A stretch of 64,000 bases of DNA. Origin: Pseudomonadota bacterium (lineage in GTDB: Bacteria; Pseudomonadota; Alphaproteobacteria; Rhodobacterales; Rhodobacteraceae). The stretch is from contig JBCAYL010000002.1 in the NCBI GenBank assembly GCA_038533575.1, positions 310,001 through 374,000 of the forward strand, written 5' to 3'. The notes beneath the pieces were generated by a model that did no database searches, was not told where the DNA came from, and was given only the letters and a program-made list of their open reading frames with translations. A program made the position numbers and the translations under genes. Numbering within the stretch: position 1 is the first letter of the stretch; every line of letters begins with the position of its first letter. This document shows, one piece after another, positions 53,623 through 64,000 of this stretch.

Positions 53623-53936
53623 ACCTTGAACTTGTGGGGGCGGAGGATCTCCACGGGCATCACGTAGGCGATGCCGGAGTAATTGTCGAAATAGCGCGCG
53701 GCGACGGCCTCGATGATGGCCTCTGCTGCGGCCTTGTCTGCCACGATCACCTCGATACGCACGTTCGTCTGAACGCCTGAAACAGCCGCGCCCTTGATCC
53801 GGCGCATCCCCCGGGAGCCCTTTCCGCCGGCGGGCGTGTGGGTATAGCCGGTGGCACCCATTTCCTCCACGATGGCGGCGACCCCGTCGAGGATGCTGCG
53901 CTCCGTGATGATGACGACCTTCTGCGCTGCGTGCAT
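53619..53936 (-). CDS. sbtB: P-II-like regulatory protein SbtB
   Basis: The 105-residue P-II-like protein pairs with SbtA. It has the beta-alpha-beta start VVIITERSILDGVAAIVEEMG, a T-loop region YTHTPAGGKGSRGMRRIKGA, and VRIEVIVADKAAAEAIIEAVAARYF. It lacks the Tyr51 uridylylation site of GlnK and the C-terminal CGPxGC loop of cyanobacterial SbtB. SbtB binds adenyl nucleotides and regulates SbtA. It is convergent with sbtA, and the two stops share the palindrome CTAG. Confidence 0.88.
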   Translation of the reverse strand: MHAAQKVVIITERSILDGVAAIVEEMGATGYTHTPAGGKGSRGMRRIKGAAVSGVQTNVRIEVIVADKAAAEAIIEAVAARYFDNYSGIAYVMPVEILRPHKFKV

Positions 53937-54001
53937 GGCATCCTCCCTCGCGCGCTAGCCTAGGCCACCTCACGGCGTGGGCAATGGCTTTTCGTGAGGC
54001 C

Positions 54002-54538
54002 TCAGGCCTTCATCAGGCCGCCGAAGATCTTCTCGGAATGCTGCGCGAGGTAGATCCGGATCCACGGCGTGAACCGCTCCGGGCGCCGCGCGATCTCGGC
54101 CTTGAGTTCGTAGAGGTCCATCCAGCGCACATCGACGACCTCGTCGGGATTGAGCGTCATCTTGAGGCTCTTGGAGGCTGGCGCGATGAAGATGTCGGCC
54201 ACCTCGTGCTCGATGAGCCCGCCGCCCACCTCCGCGCGGTATTCCACGCGATCGCGGTGCGCGGGGTAGAGGCCGGTGATCCCAAGCTCGTCATCGAGGC
54301 GGCGCACGGCGCAATCGGCCGGGTCCTCGTCCCAGTGGGGATGGGTACAGCAGGTATTCGCCCAGAGGCCGGGCGTGTGGTATTTCCCGTGAGCGCGTTG
54401 CTGGAGCAGCACCTCCATGCCGTCCATGACAAAGACGCTCACGGCCTTATGCTTGAGGCCGCGCTGATGCACCTCGAGCTTCTCGACCGGCGTCAGAACG
54501 CCATCGACCCAGGCCGGGATCATATCCATCTCACACAT
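54002..54538 (-). CDS. idi: Isopentenyl-diphosphate delta-isomerase (type I)
   Basis: The 178-residue Nudix-fold enzyme interconverts IPP and DMAPP, feeding crtE and phytyl synthesis. It has the active-site motifs NTCCTHPHWDEDPADCAVRR, with the catalytic Cys, LLQQRAHGKYHTPGLWAN, and the acidic Glu in VEYRAEVGGGLIEHEVADIF. The ATG overlaps the bchP stop by eight bases, so it ends the bchG-bch2-bchP-idi operon. Confidence 0.95.
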   Translation of the reverse strand: MCEMDMIPAWVDGVLTPVEKLEVHQRGLKHKAVSVFVMDGMEVLLQQRAHGKYHTPGLWANTCCTHPHWDEDPADCAVRRLDDELGITGLYPAHRDRVEYRAEVGGGLIEHEVADIFIAPASKSLKMTLNPDEVVDVRWMDLYELKAEIARRPERFTPWIRIYLAQHSEKIFGGLMKA

Positions 54539-55712
54539 GCTCCGGTTTTACGATGCCCATCAGGTGGGCGAGGTTCTTGATGCCGATCTTGACGTGGGCC
54601 AGGGGCCGCGCCGCCACGAGCTTTTTGTTCATATATGCCTCGAAGGTGAGGCGCTGCACGTCGACATCATGACACAGGGAGACGAAGCGCTCGCGGCGCT
54701 CGTCGGACTTGTAATAGGCGTCCTGCATGGCGCCGAGGACCTTGAAGACGTTCTTGTGCTCTTTCATGAAGGCCCGCCGGGCCTGGGCCAGCGCCCGCGC
54801 CTCGCCCGTGGCGAGCGCGCTTTCGACGGCGAGAGCGGCCACGCGGCCGCCCATCATGGCGTAATAGATACCCTCGCCAGAGGAAGGCGCCACGACCCCC
54901 GCGGCATCGCCCGCCAGCACGACGTCGCGGTCGTTGTCCCATTTGTCGAGCGGTTTCAGCGGGATAGGCGCGCCTTCCTTGCGGATCGTCTCGCAGCCCT
55001 CGAGGCCAGAGGCGCGGCGGAGGTCGGCGGTGCGCGCCTTGAGATCGACGCTCATGTCCTCGGTGCCCATGCCCACGCTGGCGGACTGGCCGTGGGGAAA
55101 GACCCAGCCGTAGAAATCGGGCGAGATCGCCCCGTCATAGACCACGTCGCAGCGCGCGGGGTCGTAGCTGCCGACCTTCCCGGGTGCCTTGATGATCTCG
55201 TGATAGGCCACGACGTAGCGGCCTTTGCCCGCACCCGGGACCTCGGCGGCGGCCACGCGGCTCTTGGCGCCGTCGGCGCCGATGATCATGCGCGTCTCGA
55301 GCGCCACCTCTTCCTTCTGCCGGTCGCGGTAGATGACCTTGGGATGTGGGCCCGCGCGGTCCACGCGCAGGAAGGTGCCGGTGTGTCGCTCCGCGCCGCT
55401 TTCGGCAGCGCGCACGCGCAGGAATTCGTCGAAATGCTCCCGGTCGACCATGCCCACGAAGCCGTTTTCGATGGGGATGTCGACCTGCCGCTGGGTGGGC
55501 GAGATCATGCGCGCGGTGTTGATCTTGGCCACGAGCTGCGCGTCGGGGATGTCGAAATCGGTGATGAGACGGGGTGGGATCGCGCCGCCGCAGGGCTTGA
55601 TGCGGCCTGCCCGGTCGATGAGGGCCACGCGGTGCCCGGTGCGGGCGAGGTCTTCTGCGGCGGTGGCACCGGAGGGTCCGCCCCCGACGACGACGACGTC
55701 AAACATGTTCAT
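54531..55712 (-). CDS. bchP: Geranylgeranyl reductase for bacteriochlorophyll
   Basis: The 393-residue FAD/NADPH enzyme reduces geranylgeranyl to phytyl on bacteriochlorophyll. It has DVVVVGGGPSGATAAEDLARTG at the N-terminus, KPCGGAIPPRLITDFDIP, IIGADGAKSRVA and GDAAGVVAPSSGEGIYYAMMGG. The start MNMFDVVVVGGG forms an ATGA overlap with the bch2 stop. It is upstream of idi, which it overlaps by eight bases. Confidence 0.95.
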   Translation of the reverse strand: MNMFDVVVVGGGPSGATAAEDLARTGHRVALIDRAGRIKPCGGAIPPRLITDFDIPDAQLVAKINTARMISPTQRQVDIPIENGFVGMVDREHFDEFLRVRAAESGAERHTGTFLRVDRAGPHPKVIYRDRQKEEVALETRMIIGADGAKSRVAAAEVPGAGKGRYVVAYHEIIKAPGKVGSYDPARCDVVYDGAISPDFYGWVFPHGQSASVGMGTEDMSVDLKARTADLRRASGLEGCETIRKEGAPIPLKPLDKWDNDRDVVLAGDAAGVVAPSSGEGIYYAMMGGRVAALAVESALATGEARALAQARRAFMKEHKNVFKVLGAMQDAYYKSDERRERFVSLCHDVDVQRLTFEAYMNKKLVAARPLAHVKIGIKNLAHLMGIVKPEHV

Positions 55713-56983
55713 TCTCCGGGTTGAAGGGCTTGGCGTTCGGCGGGCTCGGCGACCGCGGCTGGCTGGCCGAGGATGCGCAGCGCCATGAGCGCGGCGGCGC
55801 AGAAGAGCACCGCTTCGAGCGTGAAGACAGTGGCGTAGGCGGCGGCATCGGGCAGGACCATGCGGATGAGATCGAGGAGCCCCGTGGCGAGGAGCCCCGC
55901 GGCACCCGCGGCGATGGCCTGTGCGGCGCCGAAGACGCCCATGCGCGTGCCCGTGGCGCCCTCGCGCTCCGAGCTCAGCGCCATCATGGAGCCCACGGCG
56001 CCCACGACGAACATCCCGTTCCCGAGCCCGAGTGCCACCGAGGCCGCCACGAGGGGCATCTGCGCGCCGAGCGCGAGGAGCCCGGCCGCCGAGAGAATGC
56101 AGCCCGCCACCGCCCAGGCGCGAAGGCTGCCGATGCGGAAGGCTGAGAAGATGCCTGCGAGGAGCATGCCCAAGAGCGCCGCGCCGTCCTTGCCACCGGA
56201 GAGCTTCGTGGAGTCCTCGGGGGAGAGGCCGTGCACGTGGCCCGCGAAGGGCTCGAAGATGAGCTCGCTCAGGTAGAAGGCGAGGATCGCGAGGAAGACG
56301 AAGCCCGTGAAGCGCCGCGCGGCGCGGTCCTCCCACGTGGCGCGGAGGGCGGGCATGAGCTCGGTATGCTCAGGCGCGGGGGCTTTGCCCAGCCAGCGTT
56401 CCACGCCCCATGTCGCCAGGACGCAAAGAAGGACTGCGATCACGGCCACCGCGCTCACCACCACCACGAGGCGCTCGGGTGAATAGGGCTCGAGCGCGAT
56501 GCCGGTGCCAATGGAGGCGGCGATGGCTCCCGCGATGAGGAAGAGCCATGCCACGGTCGCCGCCGCGCCTTTGCCGCGGCCGGACGTGACCGTGGCCAGA
56601 AGCGCAAGGAAGGATGTGCCCGCCGCGCCGATCCCGAGGCCGAGGGCCGCGTAGGCCGCGATCCAGATGGCGAGTGCGAGCGAGGCGGAGCTGCCCGCCA
56701 CGTCGATGGCCCAAGCCGCGGCCACGATGGCGCCAGCTGTGAGCGCGATGCCGCCGAGGATGAAGGGCGTCCGCCCCCCTTTCGCGTCCGAGCGGTGGCC
56801 CCAAACGGGCCGCGTGAGCTGGACGCCGTAATGGAGCGCCACGAGGAGGCCCGGCAGCAAGGCAGGGAGCGCGAGCTCCACCGTCATGAGCCGGTTGAAG
56901 AGATTGACGGGCAGCGCCGCGAGCCCGCCGATGGCGGCGTTCACCAGGCAGAGCCGCGCGATGGTGAGCCAGCCCGCGCTCAT
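55709..56983 (-). CDS. bch2: BCD/PucC-family membrane protein (Bch2/ORF428)
   Basis: The 424-residue major-facilitator-type protein belongs to the bacteriochlorophyll delivery (BCD) family with LhaA and PucC. It has twelve helices and features such as ALLPGLLVALHYGVQLTRPVWGHRSD, ATVAWLFLIAGAIAASIGTG and SGGKDGAALLGMLLAGIF. Its place between bchG and bchP is the same as ORF428 in Rhodobacter capsulatus. It probably assists in pigment delivery to light-harvesting complexes; its exact role is unknown. Both ends overlap neighbours (ATGA). Confidence 0.9.
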   Translation of the reverse strand: MSAGWLTIARLCLVNAAIGGLAALPVNLFNRLMTVELALPALLPGLLVALHYGVQLTRPVWGHRSDAKGGRTPFILGGIALTAGAIVAAAWAIDVAGSSASLALAIWIAAYAALGLGIGAAGTSFLALLATVTSGRGKGAAATVAWLFLIAGAIAASIGTGIALEPYSPERLVVVVSAVAVIAVLLCVLATWGVERWLGKAPAPEHTELMPALRATWEDRAARRFTGFVFLAILAFYLSELIFEPFAGHVHGLSPEDSTKLSGGKDGAALLGMLLAGIFSAFRIGSLRAWAVAGCILSAAGLLALGAQMPLVAASVALGLGNGMFVVGAVGSMMALSSEREGATGTRMGVFGAAQAIAAGAAGLLATGLLDLIRMVLPDAAAYATVFTLEAVLFCAAALMALRILGQPAAVAEPAERQALQPGE

Positions 56984-57879
56984 CCGAGCCCCCGGAGCGC
57001 CACGGCGGCGATCATCATGCCCGCCACATAGGCGCCGACACCCGGTCCGTTATACCACGGCGCGAGGCCCTTCGGATCCCGGAGCAAGGTGGCCATGGCC
57101 CACCCTTGCACCCCGAGAAGGCCGGCAATGGCGGCGGCGTGGCCGGGGCGGCCGAGGGCGAGGAGGAGCGCGATGACCGCGATCTGCGCGCAGGCCATGA
57201 CGATGCAGGCGAGGCGCGCGGCGCGTTCGGGGCCGAGCGTGACCGGGAGCGAGCGCAGGCCCATCTGGCGATCACCCTCCAAGGCCTTGAAATCGTTGAG
57301 CGTCATGATGCCATGCGCGCCGATGCCGTAGAGCAGGGCCACGGCGACGATCTCCCAGCGGGGCAGGCCCGCCACCATGATGGCGGCGCCCGTGAACCAG
57401 GGCAGGCTCTCGTAGGAAAGGCCCACGAGAGCCGGGCCCCACCAGCCGGAGCGCTTCGCACGGACGGGTTCCGCGCTGTAGGCCCAGGCGGCGAGGACGG
57501 CGGCCACGGTGGCGCCGAAGCCCCAAGGCCCGAGCTGCCAGCCCACGATCAGGGCAAGGAGCGACATGGCCAGTGCGATCCAGAGGCCCCAGCGGCCGGG
57601 GATCCGGCCCGAGGGGATCGGGCGGTCGGGCTCGTTGATGGCGTCCACGTGCCGGTCGCACCAGTCGTTGGCGGCCTGGCTCATCCCGCAGGTGATAGGG
57701 CCGGCGAGCACGATCCCGAGGAGCGCCAGCGCCCAGGCCTCAGAAAGGCCCGCGCCCGAGGAGACGATGCCGCAGAGATAGGCCCACATGGGCGGGAACC
57801 ACGTGATCGGCTTGATCAGCGTGAGCGCTGCGACGGGCTCCGGAAACCTGCGAATCTGAAGGGTGCCTGCGGACGACAT
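56980..57879 (-). CDS. bchG: Bacteriochlorophyll synthase
   Basis: The 299-residue UbiA-family prenyltransferase esterifies bacteriochlorophyllide a with geranylgeraniol (phytyl) diphosphate. It shows LIKPITWFPPMWAYLCG, the Asp-rich motif in AANDWCDRHVDAINEPDRPIP and the second LNDFKALEGDRQMGLRSLP. There is no Shine-Dalgarno sequence before its ATG; a predicted promoter places the transcription start at the A of the ATG. Two PpsR sites lie immediately upstream. Confidence 0.95.
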   Translation of the reverse strand: MSSAGTLQIRRFPEPVAALTLIKPITWFPPMWAYLCGIVSSGAGLSEAWALALLGIVLAGPITCGMSQAANDWCDRHVDAINEPDRPIPSGRIPGRWGLWIALAMSLLALIVGWQLGPWGFGATVAAVLAAWAYSAEPVRAKRSGWWGPALVGLSYESLPWFTGAAIMVAGLPRWEIVAVALLYGIGAHGIMTLNDFKALEGDRQMGLRSLPVTLGPERAARLACIVMACAQIAVIALLLALGRPGHAAAIAGLLGVQGWAMATLLRDPKGLAPWYNGPGVGAYVAGMMIAAVALRGLG

Positions 57880-57921
57880 GTGTCAACTATACTGGACACA
57901 ATCTGTCCAGCAAGGATTACA
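57879..57921 (-). promoter_or_regulatory. bchG promoter with two PpsR/CrtJ operators
   Basis: On the minus strand a -35 TTGCTG (57913-57908), a 16-base spacer and a -10 TATAGT (57891-57886) precede the bchG ATG (57879) by exactly seven bases, so the mRNA may be leaderless. Two perfect TGT-N12-ACA operators, 57881-57898 and 57904-57921, cover the -10/start and -35 regions respectively. The strand of the operators is irrelevant because they are dyads. Confidence 0.75.
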
Positions 57922-57942
57922 TTGCCGCACGCGAGTGGGGCT

Positions 57943-57970
57943 GCCACGAATTCTTGCAAGAATTCGTGGC
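57943..57970. repeat. 28-bp perfect palindrome downstream of ppsR
   Basis: Two exact 14-bp arms (GCCACGAATTCTTG and its complement) meet with no loop. The element lies 34 bases past the ppsR stop and upstream of the bchG promoter. A related but degenerate copy is at 6521-6549. No T-run follows on either strand, so it is not a typical terminator. Confidence 0.8.
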
Positions 57971-58003
57971 CCTGGGCGGGGCCGATTGTCTGGAGTTTCG
58001 AGC

Positions 58004-59398
58004 TCAGCCGTCCTTGGCGAGAAGGCCGTATTTGCGCAGCTTCACGTAGAGCGACTGCCGCGATAGGCCGAGCATCTCCGCGGCGGCCACGCGATTGTTG
58101 CGCGTGAGCTCCACGGCGGTCTCGATGCACATCTTTTCAACAACATCGGTCGTCTCCGACACGATGTCCTTCAAAGAAGCGGAGCCCACGAGCTCCATGA
58201 TCGAGCGCATGGCGTCATCGCCCACGGCGACGCCGGGCTTGCGCACGGCCTCCACGCGGGAGGCGTCGCGGATCACGAAGACGAAGCTCGGATGCGCGCG
58301 GTCATCGAGATAAGTCGCGGAGATCTCCACGCTCACCGCCGCGCCGTATTCCCCGGCGAGCTTGGTGGCGTACATCCGCATCTGTCCGGCCCGGGCCGCG
58401 TTCTCGAGGAGGACCTTGAGGTCCACCGTCCCGCGCGCGAGGTAATCGCCCAGCGACCGGCCTTTGACGTTGGTGAGGTGGGTGGCGTCGGCGAGGCTCA
58501 GGAAGCTTTCGTTGGCCGAGCGGATCACCCCCTCGCGGTCGGTGAAGACGATGGCGTCCACGCCTTCCTGGTAGAGGCCGGAGAGATTTTCGCTCAGCTC
58601 GTCGTTCACGGCCTCGCTGGATTCGGCCAGATCGAGGCGGCAAAGCAGGAGCCGCTCGCCGGAGGCTCGGAAGACCTTCGGCTGGATGCTCACGTCTTTC
58701 TGGGAGCGGCGCGCCTGGAGGGTCACGGTGCGGCGATCATCGGCGATGGCCGCGTTGGTCAGGCTCTCCAGGAACTCGCCGCGCCGGCGGCCCTCGAACT
58801 CCTGGGCGAAGGCGTGGCCGAGGATGTCGTCCCGCTTCCCGCCGAGCATTTTTGCTGCAGCGGCGTTAAGATCCGTTACGCGCCCGTTGGAGACCTGCAC
58901 GAAAACGAGCGCCTCGGCGGTCGTGTCCATGAGCACCCGGTAGCGCGTGTCATATTCGCGCTGCGTTTCGTAATCCCGCTCCAGCGCGATCTGCGCCTTC
59001 ACCAATTGTTGCTGCATTTCGGCGATCGGGCGCAGGTCGCGGCCAAGCATCAGTAGCGCGCCATCGGGGGTGATTCGGTGAAAAGTGTACCGGATCGGGA
59101 ATTCCCACGCCTTGCGATCGAGGTGATTGAGCTCCACCGCGCGGCCGGCATCGGGCCCGCCGAGCGCCGCCAGTTTGGCATCGAGCTTGGGCACGCTTTC
59201 GGGCGTGAGCACGTCGCGGACATTGCGCCCTTCCCAGTGCTCGACCGTCTCGAGGGCTTTGGTGTCGCGGTTCACGAGAACCGACAGGATCGTGGCGTCC
59301 GAGGAGATCACGAGCGACAGGTCCGAGGCCGAGGAGATGATACCGCCCAACATCTCTGGGGCGATCAGGGGGATCGACCCGGTGGACCAGTATTTCAT
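58004..59398 (-). CDS. ppsR: PpsR/CrtJ, redox-responsive repressor of photosynthesis genes
   Basis: The 464-residue regulator has the same length as R. sphaeroides PpsR. It contains an N-terminal region, two PAS domains (about 150-265 and 275-385) and a Fis-type HTH at the C-terminus (NRVAAAEMLGLSRQSLYVKL). Cys253 and Cys424 correspond to the two redox-active cysteines of PpsR (C251 and C424). The start MKYWSTGSIPLIAPEM was chosen over an open upstream extension because it matches the family N-terminus and length. It follows ppaA on the same strand and would bind the TGT-N12-ACA sites in this window. Confidence 0.95.
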   Translation of the reverse strand: MKYWSTGSIPLIAPEMLGGIISSASDLSLVISSDATILSVLVNRDTKALETVEHWEGRNVRDVLTPESVPKLDAKLAALGGPDAGRAVELNHLDRKAWEFPIRYTFHRITPDGALLMLGRDLRPIAEMQQQLVKAQIALERDYETQREYDTRYRVLMDTTAEALVFVQVSNGRVTDLNAAAAKMLGGKRDDILGHAFAQEFEGRRRGEFLESLTNAAIADDRRTVTLQARRSQKDVSIQPKVFRASGERLLLCRLDLAESSEAVNDELSENLSGLYQEGVDAIVFTDREGVIRSANESFLSLADATHLTNVKGRSLGDYLARGTVDLKVLLENAARAGQMRMYATKLAGEYGAAVSVEISATYLDDRAHPSFVFVIRDASRVEAVRKPGVAVGDDAMRSIMELVGSASLKDIVSETTDVVEKMCIETAVELTRNNRVAAAEMLGLSRQSLYVKLRKYGLLAKDG

Positions 59399-59451
59399 CC
59401 CCCGCGAGGTCACGGGTCCAAACTCGGTGGATTGATCTGACGCGTCATCGT

Positions 59452-60402
59452 CTAGCCCCCCGAACCCGAGTGTCCTGGCAACGCGACGGCGCGCACTGGG
59501 ATCGTCAGCCCGCATGCCTTCAAGGCCTCTTCTGGATTGTTTGATACGTAATCTGCACCGGTGAGTGTCTTGATATCCGTGTCTATGTCCATCACCGAGC
59601 CGCCGAGCACGATGGGGGTGTTCGACCGCGATGCGGTTCTGACACAATTCACCATATCCCGGATCGATTCAAGTCTCTGCGACGAGGCCGCGGAGATAAG
59701 CACGGCGTTGTAATCATGGGTTTCTACGAGCTCCGACAGCTCGCCGAGGCCGAGGCCGAGCGCCATGTGCGGTGCGATGCCGAAGCGGCGCAGCTGATCT
59801 GCAAGAACGCTGGCGCCAAGCGTATGGTAGGCGTCCTGCGGGACGGCCACGAGCACGCTCTGGGCGCCGGGGTCAGTGACCTGCGGCGCGCGCATATCTC
59901 TGAGAATGGCCTGCAGGCGTGCTGAGCCGATCGTAACGTCGGCAAAGCTCATCTGATCTTCGCACCACGCCACGCCGAGCTTCTGGGCGGCGGCAGGAAT
60001 GTAGCGATCCACGACCTTCGCGCGGCTCACGCCCGCGGCGGTGAAGCGGGCGAGAACCGCCTCGCGCGGGGCGTTGTCAAAACACATGACAGCGGCAATG
60101 AGCTCTTCGAGAAGGTCTTCGCGGAGCGCGCTTCGCGACACGTTGGAATTGGACGCAACAACAGAGAGCACCCGCGAGGCGAGCGCTTCGACGGTGCCTG
60201 GTGCACCTCGACCGCCGGACACTCCAGCGCCAAAATTGGCTGGCTTTCCCGTTGAACGGCCCTGGTCTGGGCCTTCGGACATCAATACGTTCCTCAAGGT
60301 CTCGCGCACCGCATCTCGCCACCAGGATTGATGGCTGTGGGTTGCGGACCTACGGGTATCAGTGTTCCGCACTGTCTCTTCATTGTCAAAACACTTTGAC
60401 AT
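59452..60402 (-). CDS. ppaA: PpaA/AerR, cobalamin-binding antirepressor of PpsR
   Basis: The protein of up to 316 residues has a B12-binding domain (about 170-290) with the DAYHTLGASVLADQLRRFG motif, a likely cobalamin-coordinating His and GGSVMDIDTDIKT. PpaA/AerR binds cobalamin and modulates PpsR/CrtJ in response to light and oxygen. Its first ATG is covered by a PpsR operator; an internal ATG at 60282 has a strong GAGGAA seven bases before it and may be the real start (276 residues). It is upstream of ppsR. Confidence 0.9.
   Translation of the reverse strand: MSKCFDNEETVRNTDTRRSATHSHQSWWRDAVRETLRNVLMSEGPDQGRSTGKPANFGAGVSGGRGAPGTVEALASRVLSVVASNSNVSRSALREDLLEELIAAVMCFDNAPREAVLARFTAAGVSRAKVVDRYIPAAAQKLGVAWCEDQMSFADVTIGSARLQAILRDMRAPQVTDPGAQSVLVAVPQDAYHTLGASVLADQLRRFGIAPHMALGLGLGELSELVETHDYNAVLISAASSQRLESIRDMVNCVRTASRSNTPIVLGGSVMDIDTDIKTLTGADYVSNNPEEALKACGLTIPVRAVALPGHSGSGG
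60384..60401. promoter_or_regulatory. PpsR/CrtJ operator overlapping the first ATG of ppaA
   Basis: TGTCAAAACACTTTGACA is a perfect TGTC-N10-GACA dyad. It covers the first codons of the longest ppaA frame. If the shorter start at 60282 is used, the site would lie in the promoter, where an embedded TTGACA on the minus strand could be a -35 element. Confidence 0.75.
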
Positions 60403-60530
60403 TTCAGCCTCTCTCGCGGGGCATCCGCGGCCTCTCCTGACAGGTGATGCGCGGCCCGTCTCGCTGCAAGGCGGGGCGTCAATGCGCCCGGCGTCTTCGT
60501 TCAGGCGGCCGAAAGTGTCAACCTATCAAG

Positions 60531-60548
60531 TGTAAGCTTAACTTGACA
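60531..60548. promoter_or_regulatory. PpsR/CrtJ operator upstream of bchF
   Basis: TGTAAGCTTAACTTGACA is a perfect TGT-N12-ACA site, 54 bases before the bchF start. A TGTC half-site lies 12 bases upstream (60516). The TTGACA inside it (60543-60548) could be a -35 element of the bchFNB promoter; no clear -10 was seen. Confidence 0.78.
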
Positions 60549-60568
60549 CTCAATCTCGCGACCCATAG

Positions 60569-64000
<3,432 letters not shown>

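Noticed and set aside
60516..60533. Second PpsR site upstream of bchF
   Set aside because: The TGTC at 60516 is followed 12 bases later by TGT rather than ACA, so it is only a half-site.

Overview
The window is GC-rich, densely packed alphaproteobacterial chromosome, most likely from a phototrophic member of the Rhodobacterales (Roseobacter/Rhodobacter group). The evidence is a spheroidene-type carotenoid set (crtA, crtIB, crtCD, crtEF), a pufQBALM operon followed by a pufX-like gene, a PpsR/PpaA regulator pair, oxygen-independent protochlorophyllide reductase genes and many perfect TGT-N12-ACA operators. No tRNA, rRNA, CRISPR array, insertion sequence or phage gene was seen. No gene-free stretch exceeds 300 bases; the longest are about 4403-4693, 49209-49459 and 23503-23742.

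Layout. Positions 1-16.9 kb are housekeeping and accessory genes: a type I secretion pair (HlyD fragment and ABC exporter), a class A penicillin-binding protein, glnK-amtB, an aminotransferase, sseA, smpB, a small DUF1127-like gene divergent from a LysR regulator, dapA, a soluble lytic transglycosylase, a DMT exporter, mnmD with a divergent FAD oxidase, and an FMN reductase. Positions 16.9-30.3 kb hold late cobalamin genes (cobO, cobN, cobW, cobD, cobC) interrupted by smc, plus a glutathionyl-hydroquinone reductase. An MFS exporter follows at 30.3-31.6 kb.

The photosynthesis gene cluster runs from 31.5 kb to the right edge. Its left arm is crtA-bchIDO (minus strand) divergent from crtIB-tspO. 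Next come crtDC (minus) divergent from crtEF, then bchCXYZ-pufQBALMX (plus), where nearly every stop overlaps the next start. A short segment with a GFA-family gene and a bicarbonate transporter/regulator pair (sbtA, sbtB) separates puf from bchG-bch2-bchP-idi (minus). The regulators ppsR and ppaA follow (minus), then bchFN and bchB (plus), which is cut by the window edge. bchHLM, puhA and puc genes are not visible; bchE and bchJ are absent from the arms shown.

How it works together. CrtE/CrtB/CrtI/CrtC/CrtD/CrtF/CrtA build spheroidene/spheroidenone. BchIDO, BchNB, BchF, BchXYZ, BchC, BchG and BchP carry out steps from magnesium insertion to phytylated bacteriochlorophyll a. Idi supplies isoprenoid precursor. 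PufBALM with PufX and PufQ make the LH1-reaction-centre core. The predicted PpsR operators lie at crtA/crtI, crtE/crtD, bchC, bchG, ppaA and bchF, so one redox- and B12/light-linked circuit probably controls the whole cluster. The cobalamin genes next door may be relevant because PpaA/AerR proteins bind cobalamin.

The most unusual signals are: a crtC gene with no in-frame ATG/GTG/TTG near its conserved N-terminus; a bchG promoter predicted to give a leaderless mRNA; two short ORFs that bridge bchX-bchY and bchY-bchZ; a palindromic repeat embedded in frame in bchB; and an sbtAB module inside the photosynthesis cluster.
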